Source of the DNA: an uncultured Slackia sp.
GTDB taxonomy: Bacteria > Actinomycetota > Coriobacteriia > Coriobacteriales > Eggerthellaceae
Reading direction: 5' to 3'
Assembly: GCA_934661005.1 (NCBI GenBank)
Contig: CAKUIK010000047.1
Coordinates: 1 to 16,105, forward strand
Length of the DNA stretch: 16,105 nucleotides
Position numbers and translations under genes: made by a program. Positions 1-6,778 of the stretch are shown here, in pieces. The notes beneath the pieces are model-generated. The model was not told where the DNA came from. It made no database searches and was given only the letters and a program-made list of their open reading frames with translations. How positions within the stretch are numbered: the stretch's first letter is position 1; the number at the start of each line of letters is the position of its first letter.

Positions 1-2
1 CA

Positions 3-30
3 AGAAAGCCCTCGATAACGAGGGCTTTCT
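3..30. terminator. Bidirectional intrinsic terminator-like hairpin
   Basis: A perfect 12-bp inverted repeat (3-14 with 19-30) around the loop ATAA. The outer arms are A-rich/T-rich (AGAAA...TTTCT), so either strand's transcript gets a GC-rich stem ending in a short U-rich stretch. It lies downstream of the minus-strand MFS gene ending at 109 and could also serve a plus-strand gene left of the window. The window edge hides any further T-tract on the minus strand. Confidence 0.7.
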
Positions 31-34
31 CTGT

Positions 35-60
35 TGGTTCGGGTTTGCAGCCCCGAACCA
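35..60. repeat. Inverted repeat downstream of MFS gene
   Basis: A perfect 9-bp inverted repeat (TGGTTCGGG at 35-43, paired with 52-60) with an 8-nt loop. It has no T-run, so it is either an auxiliary 3'-end stem of the MFS transcript or part of a two-hairpin terminator with 3-30. A weaker 6-bp stem (76-81/91-96) lies between it and the MFS stop codon. Confidence 0.5.
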
Positions 61-108
61 CGCATTCCTTATGCCTGCTCGCCTAAGCGACGAGCATACG
101 TGGGGTGT

Positions 109-1374
109 TTATTTCGCCCAGGACTTGCGGCCCATGGGGACGATGACCAGCGACAGGACGATGACGAGCACGTAGAAGATGATGATCATCCAGAAGGCGC
201 CAGCGAAGGAGCCCGTGATGTCGAAGATCTGAGCGTAGATCAGAGCGGCGAAGCCGGAGAACACGTTCAGGCCGGTAGCGACCATCGAGAAGATGTTCGC
301 GTAGTCCTTGTTGCCGAAGGCCTGACGGCAGGTCATCGGGGGAACGATGTTCAGAGCGGAGTAGCCAACGCCGAACAGGGCAACGCCAACGTAGAAGCCC
401 ATGACATTCGCACCAGCGAAGAAGGCGATAGCGGCGCCAGCGCCACCCAGAACGCCAGCGATAACACCGGTCATGCGAGCGCCAATGTGGTCGCACAGCC
501 AGCCCAGGCTGAACTTGCCGATGATGGAAGCAATCATGGCGATGGAAACGGCCATTGCGCCGACGGCAGCACCGAGTTCGCCCGTGGAAGCGTAAGAGGC
601 GAGCTGCTGAACGAACGAAGCAGAAATGACGAAGAAGCCAGCCATGACGATGAGCAGCCACAGAGCAGGGTTCTTACGAGCCTGAGCAGCGGTTGCGCCC
701 TCGTCAGCGCCAACGGCGATCTGAGAAGCAGCCTCGGACTTCTTCTCATCGACGGTGCCGTAGCCCCAAGGCAGAACGCCCATTTTCTCGGGGGACTCAC
801 GCAGCAGGGCCGCAGTCAGGCCGCCGCCAACGACGATAACGATCACAGAGCAGATGATACGAGCGGTCTGCCAACCCATGCTCGCGATCCAGCCATTGAT
901 GATGGGCGACATGATGGCGCCGAACACCGACACCATAACGCCGATAACGCCAATCACGGTACCGTTGGATTTAGCGAACCAGCGGTTAACCATGGTCGGG
1001 GTAGCGATGTACATCCAGAACGATGCGGAAGCGCCGTAAAGCACGCCGTAGACGTTCCACTGCCACGGCTCGGTGAACCAAGCGCAAGCGAGGTTGGCCA
1101 AACCGAAGACCAGCACTGCGGCGGTCATGATCCAGCGGGGATTGTACTTGGAAATAAGCTTGCCAGCGAGCGGGGTGCACAGGGCGGCAACCCAAGGCTG
1201 GATGGACATGAACAGGGTGGCGTCGGTACGAGACCAGCCAAATTCATTCATGACCGGGGTAATGAACAGGCCCGCATGGTTGGCAGCAAAGCCCAGCGGA
1301 ACAGCGTAGAACGCAATGCACGCAATGGCGACTGCCCATGCGTAATTGCTGCCCTTCACATTCTCAGTTCCCAT
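109..1374 (-). CDS. MFS transporter, OFA/monocarboxylate-like (carrier 1)
   Basis: A 421-residue integral membrane protein with about twelve hydrophobic segments and a hydrophilic central loop near residues 195-230, the usual two-times-six MFS layout and size. The N-terminal NYAWAVAIACIAFYAVPLGF region and the NRWFAKSNGTVIG loop resemble the oxalate:formate/monocarboxylate (OFA/MCT) branch, so a carboxylate substrate is likely but not proven. The start chosen is the ATG at 1374, because AAGGAGAG lies six bases upstream; a longer open frame to 1494 has no such site and would cross the promoter. A sigma-54 promoter lies at 1429-1444. It is the last gene of the CoA-transferase block, and terminator-like hairpins follow. 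Codon choice is strongly biased to C-ending codons, suggesting high expression. Confidence 0.88.
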   Translation of the reverse strand: MGTENVKGSNYAWAVAIACIAFYAVPLGFAANHAGLFITPVMNEFGWSRTDATLFMSIQPWVAALCTPLAGKLISKYNPRWIMTAAVLVFGLANLACAWFTEPWQWNVYGVLYGASASFWMYIATPTMVNRWFAKSNGTVIGVIGVMVSVFGAIMSPIINGWIASMGWQTARIICSVIVIVVGGGLTAALLRESPEKMGVLPWGYGTVDEKKSEAASQIAVGADEGATAAQARKNPALWLLIVMAGFFVISASFVQQLASYASTGELGAAVGAMAVSIAMIASIIGKFSLGWLCDHIGARMTGVIAGVLGGAGAAIAFFAGANVMGFYVGVALFGVGYSALNIVPPMTCRQAFGNKDYANIFSMVATGLNVFSGFAALIYAQIFDITGSFAGAFWMIIIFYVLVIVLSLVIVPMGRKSWAK

Positions 1375-1402
1375 TTTTCTCTCCTTGTTTCGAGCTTTCT
1401 CT

Positions 1403-1420
1403 GATGCATCGGAATGCATC
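1403..1420 (-). repeat. 5'-end mRNA stem-loop of MFS carrier 1
   Basis: A perfect inverted repeat GATGCAT-N4-ATGCATC. On the minus strand the loop reads TCCG, a UNCG-class tetraloop. The sigma-54 start site predicted from 1429-1444 is about 1418, so the mRNA would begin with this stem-loop. A 5'-terminal hairpin often stabilises mRNA; a protein-binding operator is the alternative. Confidence 0.5.
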
Positions 1421-1428
1421 CAAACATC

Positions 1429-1444
1429 AGCAAAAACCGTGCCC
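1429..1444 (-). promoter_or_regulatory. Sigma-54 promoter (MFS carrier 1)
   Basis: On the minus strand: GGGCAC-GGTTT-TTGCT. It matches the -24/-12 consensus TGGCAC-N5-TTGCW except at the first base, with exact spacing. The predicted start is near 1418, giving a leader of about 44 nt to the ATG at 1374. Confidence 0.82.
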
Positions 1445-1495
1445 ATTTCCCGCTGCAACAAGAAATCGGAACTCGTTTTCGCCGACCATCTCACG

Positions 1496-1521
1496 GGGCC
1501 GCGCGCCCAAACACGCGGCCC
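1496..1521. repeat. GC-rich inverted repeat upstream of sigma-54 promoter
   Basis: A perfect 8-bp repeat GGGCCGCG/CGCGGCCC with a 10-nt spacer, about 50-75 bp upstream of the -24 element of the MFS promoter. No T-run follows on either strand, so an activator-binding site is as likely as an RNA hairpin ending the CoA-transferase 1 transcript (stop at 1571). Confidence 0.4.
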
Positions 1522-1570
1522 GGGGGATCAAACTTCAATGCCTGTCAAAAGCGGCAGGACTTTCGAGGGC

Positions 1571-2815
1571 CTATTTGCCCTTCTTCAAGACGCCCTTCTC
1601 GTAGAGCGCCTCGACTTCCTCGGGGGTATAGCCGAGCTCAGCCATCACGTCGGCGGTGTCGGCATCGTATTTCGCGCCGCCACGCACAATCTGACCTGGG
1701 TGCTTGCTGAACTTCGGGAACATGTTCACCTGCTTGACGGTGGTTTCGGTAACCTCGTCGAAGCAATCGACAAACACCTCGCGAGCCTGATACTGCGGGT
1801 CTTTCAGCATGCGCTCATAGGTCATATGCGGGCTCACCGGCACGCCCATGGAGCTGAACTGCTGGTTCACCTCATCGACGGTGTGGGACAGGCAGTACTC
1901 GTCGAGCGCCGCGCGGAACTTGGCCGCACGAGCCGGCAGGGGGTCGTTGATGTCTTTGCAACCCGGAGCGCGGGTGATCGACGGATAGGTGCCGAAGGGC
2001 TGGAAGTCGGGATCGTCTTTGAAGCCGAAGAAATCAACGAGCTTCGAAACGGGGCCGACGCCGCCAACAGCAACCTGCACATAGCCGTCTTTGCACTTCT
2101 GCGAACCAGCGCATGCGCCCACGAAGTCTTCGTTGCCGATAGGAGTGGGCTGAATGCCATGGTTGATGCCGTCGGAAAGCGTTGCGCCCTGAACGCGAAC
2201 GAGCGATTCGAACTGCGTGCAGTCGATAGACTCGCCTTCGCCCGTTTCTTTGGCATGGATAACGGCGGCGAGCGTCGCCCATGCGCCCATGAGGCCGGTC
2301 ATGTAGTCGCCCGTGAAAGGCTTGGTGACCGAAGGCGGCGTGCCCGGGAAGCCATTGAGGCTCGCGTAGCCCGAGAAAGCCTGGCCAATGGGGTCGAAGC
2401 TGGCCTTCTTCACGTAATCGGGGTCGCCCGTCTGGCCGAAGCCCGAAATGTGGAGAATGACGAGCGCGGGATTGTGCTCCCACAGAACGTCATCGGTGAG
2501 ACCCCACTTCGCCCACGTGCCGCCCTTGGACGACTCGACGAGCACATCGGCGTCTTTAATGAGCCTGAACAGCACTTCCTTGCCTTCGTCGCTCGGAATG
2601 TTCAGCGTCATCATGCGCTGGTTGCGACGCTCGGCCGACCATGCGTCGCCATACATGCGATACATATCGGGAGCCTTCACGCTCTCCAGCTCAATAACGT
2701 CAGCGCCCTGTTCGGCGAAAAGGCCGCATACAAACGGGCCCGCGATAACGGACGCCGCATTGATGACCTTCAGGCCGTGAAGGTTGCCGAACTTCGGCAG
2801 ATCAGTTGACTTCAT
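1571..2815 (-). CDS. CaiB/BaiF family (family III) CoA-transferase 1
   Basis: A 414-residue cytosolic enzyme of the formyl-CoA/carnitine CoA-transferase family, which moves CoA between carboxylic acids through an aspartyl-CoA intermediate. Length and motifs fit: the N-terminal KFGNLHGLKVINAASVIAGP segment, an ADVIELE Rossmann-type turn near 39-45, SGFGQTGDPDY near 124-134 and the GDYMTG motif, whose Asp170 aligns with the catalytic Asp169 of the family. It resembles E. coli CaiB along its length, and CoA-transferase 3 of this window even more. The ATG at 2815 was chosen for the AAGGAGGT site seven bases upstream; the open frame runs further to 2869 without a site. Its own sigma-54 promoter lies at 2897-2912. 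The acid substrate is unknown; bile-acid or aryl-acid transferases share this fold. Confidence 0.9.
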   Translation of the reverse strand: MKSTDLPKFGNLHGLKVINAASVIAGPFVCGLFAEQGADVIELESVKAPDMYRMYGDAWSAERRNQRMMTLNIPSDEGKEVLFRLIKDADVLVESSKGGTWAKWGLTDDVLWEHNPALVILHISGFGQTGDPDYVKKASFDPIGQAFSGYASLNGFPGTPPSVTKPFTGDYMTGLMGAWATLAAVIHAKETGEGESIDCTQFESLVRVQGATLSDGINHGIQPTPIGNEDFVGACAGSQKCKDGYVQVAVGGVGPVSKLVDFFGFKDDPDFQPFGTYPSITRAPGCKDINDPLPARAAKFRAALDEYCLSHTVDEVNQQFSSMGVPVSPHMTYERMLKDPQYQAREVFVDCFDEVTETTVKQVNMFPKFSKHPGQIVRGGAKYDADTADVMAELGYTPEEVEALYEKGVLKKGK

Positions 2816-2896
2816 GCAACAACCTCCTTGTGTTGTGTCCCAGCTCCCACCCCTCGCCAAACATTGCAAGGCTGAGAACTTTCATGACAACTTATG

Positions 2897-2912
2897 AGCA
2901 ACTTTTGTGCCA
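2897..2912 (-). promoter_or_regulatory. Sigma-54 promoter (CoA-transferase 1)
   Basis: On the minus strand: TGGCAC-AAAAG-TTGCT, a full match to the -24/-12 consensus. It sits in the 103-bp gap after the CoA-transferase 2 stop codon (2919-2921). The predicted start is near 2886, giving a leader of about 70 nt. No terminator is visible between the two genes, so read-through from upstream may add to expression. Confidence 0.87.
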
Positions 2913-2918
2913 GTTTTG

Positions 2919-4163
2919 CTAATTTGCGAAAGATTCCTTGTAGGATTTTTTGCCCAAAAGACCGCGTTCGTACATCTCGGCAATCGCACTCGAAGAAAAG
3001 CCAAGCTCGACCAGAATGTCGTCGTTGTCTTGGCCCGTGCATGGCGCGCCGCGCCATACGCGGCCGGGGTAATTCGCGAGATCGGGCACAACCTTCACGC
3101 CCGATATTTCGTGCGAGCCGTCAACCGCCGGCCACGTCTCGACAACGCCTCGCGCTTGATAATGAGGGTCGGCCGCAGCCTGTTCATAATTCATCAGGCG
3201 CGAGCACGGCACACCGACCTCGTTCAGAATCGTCTCGACTTCTTCCGCAGTGTGCTGCGCAAGGAAGTTCGCGAATGCCTCTTCCGCGACGTCGGCCGCA
3301 TGGCTTCCGTAAGGAATAATGCCCTCCCCTTCGGGAAAAAGCTCGCTGCCATACTCCAGGCCAAGCAACGGCAGGCCAGCCTTTAAAACGCCCGGGCCCA
3401 AGAACAGCACATATACCTCTTCGCAGTCATTGCACACATACGTTCCGTACAGGGCGCAAATGAGGCTATGCGTGCCTTCCTTCACGTATTCCTCGCCATA
3501 CGTCCAGCCTTTGATGGGATACTGCGATTGGATGCGCATCATCGTTTCGAATTGCGCCACGTCGATAGATTCGCCACGGCCGGCTTCCTGACGCTTCAAC
3601 AGGGCGGCGAGCGTCATGCCGAACGCGTAAAATGCGGCGGAATAATCGCCCGGGAATGGCATGGCCGGAACCGACGGCTGGCCCTCAATGCCGTTCATGC
3701 GCATTGCGCAACCGAACGCCTGAGCGATCGGGTCATAACTCGCGCGCTTCACGTAGCTCTCTATGCCCGTCTGTCCAAAACCAGAAATATGGGCAATGAC
3801 CAGGCGCGGATTCACCGACCACAGCGCCTCGTCGCCAAGGCCCTTGCTCGCAAAGCGCCCTCCGACTGACGCCTCGATAAGCACGTCGGCGGTTTCGATA
3901 AGCTTCAGGAAAGCATCGCGCCCTTCGCCTTTCAAATAGTTCATGGCGAGGCTTCTCATATTGCGACGATCTTGCTGCGTCGAAGCGCCATGCTGCGAAA
4001 ATCGCCCCATATCGGGATTGGTGGGGTTTTCGACCCATATGACATCGGCGCCATGTTCAGCATAGAGCTCGGCGGCAAATGGAGCTGCGACCGACAGGCC
4101 CACCATCACAACGCGATAACCGCTCAAGAGCCCGAATCGGGGTATGTCGTTCGTTTTTGCCAT
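2919..4163 (-). CDS. CaiB/BaiF family CoA-transferase 2, closest to carnitine CoA-transferase
   Basis: A 414-residue family III CoA-transferase. Several stretches read almost like E. coli CaiB: FLKLIETADVLIEAS (85-99), NPRLVIAHISGFGQ (118-131), GRGESIDVAQFE and PGRVWRGAP near the C-terminus. The likely catalytic residue is Asp173 in PGDYSAAFYA. CaiB transfers CoA between gamma-butyrobetainyl-CoA and carnitine, so a betaine-like or other short acid is plausible, but caiA, caiC, caiD and caiE are not present here. The ATG at 4163 has AAGGAGG six bases upstream. The sigma-54 promoter at 4206-4221 is back to back with that of the hydrolase gene. It is the most divergent of the three paralogues in this window, so a different acid or CoA donor is likely. 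Confidence 0.9.
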   Translation of the reverse strand: MAKTNDIPRFGLLSGYRVVMVGLSVAAPFAAELYAEHGADVIWVENPTNPDMGRFSQHGASTQQDRRNMRSLAMNYLKGEGRDAFLKLIETADVLIEASVGGRFASKGLGDEALWSVNPRLVIAHISGFGQTGIESYVKRASYDPIAQAFGCAMRMNGIEGQPSVPAMPFPGDYSAAFYAFGMTLAALLKRQEAGRGESIDVAQFETMMRIQSQYPIKGWTYGEEYVKEGTHSLICALYGTYVCNDCEEVYVLFLGPGVLKAGLPLLGLEYGSELFPEGEGIIPYGSHAADVAEEAFANFLAQHTAEEVETILNEVGVPCSRLMNYEQAAADPHYQARGVVETWPAVDGSHEISGVKVVPDLANYPGRVWRGAPCTGQDNDDILVELGFSSSAIAEMYERGLLGKKSYKESFAN

Positions 4164-4205
4164 ACGATGCCTCCTTGTGCATTTTGTTGTTCAAACGAGG
4201 CGCAT

Positions 4206-4221
4206 AGCAAAACGCGTGCCA
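4206..4221 (-). promoter_or_regulatory. Sigma-54 promoter (CoA-transferase 2)
   Basis: On the minus strand: TGGCAC-GCGTT-TTGCT, a full consensus match. The predicted start is near 4195, 32 nt before the ATG at 4163. Confidence 0.88.
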
Positions 4222-4238
4222 CGGCATAGCATTCCAGC

Positions 4239-4254
4239 TGGCATACTTCTTGCT
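4239..4254 (+). promoter_or_regulatory. Sigma-54 promoter (gamma-glutamyl hydrolase)
   Basis: On the plus strand: TGGCAT-ACTTC-TTGCT, one mismatch to consensus and exact spacing. The predicted start is near 4265, giving a leader of about 90 nt. Only 17 bp separate its -24 end from the -24 end of the opposite promoter at 4206-4221. Confidence 0.8.
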
Positions 4255-4260
4255 TTTAGC

Positions 4261-4272
4261 AAAGGGACCCAC
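4261..4272 (+). promoter_or_regulatory. Shared box AAAGGKACCCAC, copy 1
   Basis: AAAGGGACCCAC, preceded by CTTTTAGC. A near-identical box (AAAGGTACCCAC preceded by TTTTTACAA) is at 8161-8172 before the LuxR-type gene. Both lie on the plus strand in divergent intergenic regions of this block. It could be a regulator site; the evidence is two copies only. Confidence 0.35.
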
Positions 4273-4355
4273 TATTTGCCCTAGAATGTGGCAACCCCTT
4301 GCAGCGCCGCAACGGCAGGCGCGCATGCACTAAGCCATGGAAGGACCGAGCGACC

Positions 4356-5090
4356 ATGAAGCCGCTTATTGGAATAACCGCGGAAATCAATCCCGCGACG
4401 AATATGTGCGAGACAAATCACGAGTATGCGCTCGCCGTTGCGGCGGCTGGCGGCATGCCCGTCATGCTTGCGCCCCTCTCCGACTCGCCCTCCTACATCG
4501 AGGACGTGCTCACTTCCCTTGATGGGCTGCTTCTTTCGGGCGGAGGCGACATATCGCCCCGAACGTATGGCGAGGCGCGCAGGCATGCATCGATTCTTGC
4601 CGTCAACAAGCAACGAGACTATTTCGAGCTTCAAATCGCGCGGCGGGCCTTCGTGCTGAACATGCCCACGCTCGGCATTTGCCGAGGCCTGCAAATCATG
4701 AACGTGGCGCTTGGCGGAACCCTCCACCAAGACCTCACGCTTATAGAAGGCGTCGACGATGAGCAGGCGCGACTTCACCAGCAGCCCAAACCCTACGAGC
4801 GAGGGCGGCACGAGGTGAGCATATCGCCCAAGTCGCTTCTTCACGAGATATACCGCGAAGAACACGCCGAGCAAGCGGATGAACCCCTGCTGCTTTTCGT
4901 TAACTCGATGCACCACCAGGCAATTCGCGATATCGCTCCCCTGCTTGAAACGGCCGCGACGTGCGGCCCCGTTATTGAGGCGGCCGAAAGTCGCACATCT
5001 CATTTTTATGCGGGCGTGCAGTGGCATCCTGAATACTCGGGAAACGCCACGCCGCTTTTTCGGGCATTTCTCAACGCCGCAAGCAAATAG
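4356..5090 (+). CDS. Class I glutamine amidotransferase-like gamma-glutamyl hydrolase (peptidase C26, PuuD-like)
   Basis: A 244-residue cytosolic hydrolase. The triad is visible: nucleophile Cys109 in LGICRGLQIMN, and His224 with Glu226 in VQWHPEYSGN. The SGGGDISPRTYGE loop near 61-73 is typical of gamma-glutamyl-GABA hydrolases (PuuD) and related C26 enzymes, which cut gamma-glutamyl amide bonds. The ATG at 4356 is preferred because the family begins directly with KPLIGIT and AAGGA lies ten bases upstream; the open frame extends to 4299. Its sigma-54 promoter (4239-4254) ties it to the CoA-transferases. No putrescine-pathway partner (PuuA, PuuB, PuuC) is nearby, so the substrate may be another gamma-glutamyl conjugate of an acid handled by this block. 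Confidence 0.88.
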   Translation: MKPLIGITAEINPATNMCETNHEYALAVAAAGGMPVMLAPLSDSPSYIEDVLTSLDGLLLSGGGDISPRTYGEARRHASILAVNKQRDYFELQIARRAFVLNMPTLGICRGLQIMNVALGGTLHQDLTLIEGVDDEQARLHQQPKPYERGRHEVSISPKSLLHEIYREEHAEQADEPLLLFVNSMHHQAIRDIAPLLETAATCGPVIEAAESRTSHFYAGVQWHPEYSGNATPLFRAFLNAASK

Positions 5091-5092
5091 CA

Positions 5093-5116
5093 GAAGGGCC
5101 GCCGAAGCGACCCTTC
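5093..5116. terminator. Hairpin between convergent hydrolase and MFS carrier 2 genes
   Basis: GAAGGG (5093-5098) pairs with CCCTTC (5111-5116). One C/A mismatch and three more pairs (5100-5102 with 5107-5109) close a CGAA tetraloop. It starts two bases after the hydrolase stop codon, inside the 59-bp convergent gap, and can serve both strands. It lacks a long T-run. Confidence 0.6.
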
Positions 5117-5149
5117 GATATTCGGAATTCTTCCCAGAACCGAAAATGC

Positions 5150-6511
5150 CTACTCGGAATCACCGTTCTGGAGAAAACGCTTGATGTCGCGATTCTGGAA
5201 ATACGCGAGACCCAAAGTGCACGCGATAGCGCAGGAGATGAGCACAGCGGCACCCACGAAGGCCACCTCGAAGCCGGCAATGTCGATCACGGCGCCCCAT
5301 AAAAATCCCGAGCACACGCCGGCAACATTCGCCGCCATGGAGATGCGGGCATACACGATGGAGTATTCAAGACCACCGAAGGTTTTACGGGCAAGCGACG
5401 GAGTCATAACGTTGGTAACACCGTAATAAATGCCATACGAAAAAGCGCCTACCGCGATAACGACGGCCGCGTTGCCGGCACCGCCAATCAGAATAAGCGC
5501 CGCGCCCACAACGCCCATAGCGACGCATGCGATCGCACCCGAAAACGGATGCTTTTCTCCTATATATCCAAGTCCGAGCTTCGTGCCCGTCTGGGCCGCC
5601 ATGGAAAGCGAGGTGGCCCACGCGCCAAGCATGGGAACCGCCGTGCCAACCGCCAGCGTATGCACGTATGACGGCACCATTCCATTGAGATACATGCCGA
5701 AATTCAAGCAAAAACAGAAGCCCATGATGAGATAGAACTGGGGCATTTTGAACGCTTCCTTCGCCGTAATGCCCTTGCGGGCGCGGGGATGCTCGCCGGG
5801 CGCAAGCTGAGCGACGAGGGCGGCGGCATCGAGCGGCGCACAAGCCCGCCCACCGCTATCGGCGGCAACGCGTTCCGCATGCGCTCCATAAGGCAAAAGC
5901 CCCTTGTCAGAAGGCCTGCTCGCAATGCAGAATACCATAATTGGCACGCACGCGAGCGTAATGGCGGCGAACACACGATACGTCATCTGCCACCCAAACG
6001 CTTGGATGAGCGCGCCGCCGACAGCCGCCCACACCATGCCGCCAACTCCCGTAAAGGCAGCGACCAGGCCGATATAAAACCCGGCATTCTTGTCGAACCA
6101 GCGCGTAATAAGCGTCGCGGGGGCCAGATAAATCAGCGTGCAGGTACCGAATCCCATAAGAACACCGCACGCGAGGTATTGCCACAATTGCGTCGAAAAC
6201 GACACCAAGAAGAATGCGAGCGCCGCAACAAAGCACGATCCACCAAGGCAAGCGCGCGCGTCGCAGTTGTTCAGCAAACGCCCCGCAAATGGAAGAAATA
6301 TGAGGCCGGAAAGGCACGCAAGGGGTGTGAAGTAGCTCAGCACGCCCGTTCCCACGCCCAAATCGGCAGCGGCGTAGGGATAAAAGATTCCAGCGCAGCT
6401 ATGTCCGAACGAAACAGGGCAAAACATGCACATGACAAGCGCGAATACAACGAAAAAGCCGAAATACGGGCGCGCGTGCCCCGTATTGGACGACGTGATT
6501 TTTGACATCAT
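5150..6511 (-). CDS. MFS transporter, OFA-like (carrier 2)
   Basis: A 453-residue membrane protein with about twelve hydrophobic segments, a central hydrophilic loop (roughly residues 205-250) and the ITRWFDKNAGFYIGL segment typical of the same MFS branch as carrier 1. Sequence identity to carrier 1 looks low outside family motifs, so it probably carries a different compound. Two ATG codons are adjacent (6511 and 6508). AAAGGTG lies four bases before the first, which is chosen, though the second is possible. The sigma-54 promoter at 6547-6562 would give a leader of only about 25 nt. Residues 250-260 (KGITAKEAFK) mark the start of the second six-helix half. Confidence 0.87.
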   Translation of the reverse strand: MMSKITSSNTGHARPYFGFFVVFALVMCMFCPVSFGHSCAGIFYPYAAADLGVGTGVLSYFTPLACLSGLIFLPFAGRLLNNCDARACLGGSCFVAALAFFLVSFSTQLWQYLACGVLMGFGTCTLIYLAPATLITRWFDKNAGFYIGLVAAFTGVGGMVWAAVGGALIQAFGWQMTYRVFAAITLACVPIMVFCIASRPSDKGLLPYGAHAERVAADSGGRACAPLDAAALVAQLAPGEHPRARKGITAKEAFKMPQFYLIMGFCFCLNFGMYLNGMVPSYVHTLAVGTAVPMLGAWATSLSMAAQTGTKLGLGYIGEKHPFSGAIACVAMGVVGAALILIGGAGNAAVVIAVGAFSYGIYYGVTNVMTPSLARKTFGGLEYSIVYARISMAANVAGVCSGFLWGAVIDIAGFEVAFVGAAVLISCAIACTLGLAYFQNRDIKRFLQNGDSE

Positions 6512-6546
6512 GAAACACCTTTGAACACGAACAATCCTCTCTCTTA

Positions 6547-6562
6547 AGCAAAACCCGTGCCA
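6547..6562 (-). promoter_or_regulatory. Sigma-54 promoter (MFS carrier 2)
   Basis: On the minus strand: TGGCAC-GGGTT-TTGCT, a full consensus match. The predicted start is near 6536, about 25 nt before the ATG at 6511. An imperfect palindrome TTCTC-TAGG-GAGAA at 6620-6633, about 60 bp upstream of the -24 element, is a possible activator site. Confidence 0.88.
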
Positions 6563-6678
6563 TAGCGCTTCGTGAGGCCCGAATACATGCGCACACTACG
6601 ACGAGACGGAAAATACGCATTCTCTAGGGAGAAGGAAGGCGAGAAGCGCCACTGCAGTGTTTTGGCCCATATAAAAGA

Positions 6679-6710
6679 AGCCCGCATCCAGGGGAAATGG
6701 AATACGGGCT
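6679..6710 (-). terminator. Intrinsic terminator of CoA-transferase 3
   Basis: On the minus strand AGCCCG...CGGGCT forms a 6-bp outer stem with an inner TCCA/TGGA stem, followed by TCTTTTAT. It lies about 70 bp after the CoA-transferase 3 stop codon (6779) and insulates that gene from MFS carrier 2. Confidence 0.72.
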
Positions 6711-6778
6711 CACAAAAAGGGGTGCGGCGGCATGAGAGGAATGGGAAGACGGCCGCCGCCGAATATGCGATAAAGCGA

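Noticed and set aside
35..60. Possible tRNA 3' end (GGTTCG near a terminal CCA)
   Set aside because: The stem is 9 bp with a loop unlike a T-arm, and no acceptor, D or anticodon arms are found upstream.
34..1404. 456-codon open frame on the plus strand, antisense to MFS carrier 1
   Set aside because: Its composition is dominated by D, H, G, N and E, as expected from the complement of a GC-rich membrane protein gene. It has no ribosome site and no recognisable domain.
1346..2809. 487-codon plus-strand open frame, antisense to CoA-transferase 1
   Set aside because: The minus strand encodes a complete family III CoA-transferase with a ribosome site and promoter; this frame is its shadow.
3041..3057. 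Perfect palindrome ATGGCGCG-C-CGCGCCAT, about 130 bp upstream of the CoA-transferase 1 promoter
   Set aside because: It lies in conserved coding sequence of CoA-transferase 2 (the WRGAPC region) and can be explained by GC-rich codons. There is no related copy at the other promoters.
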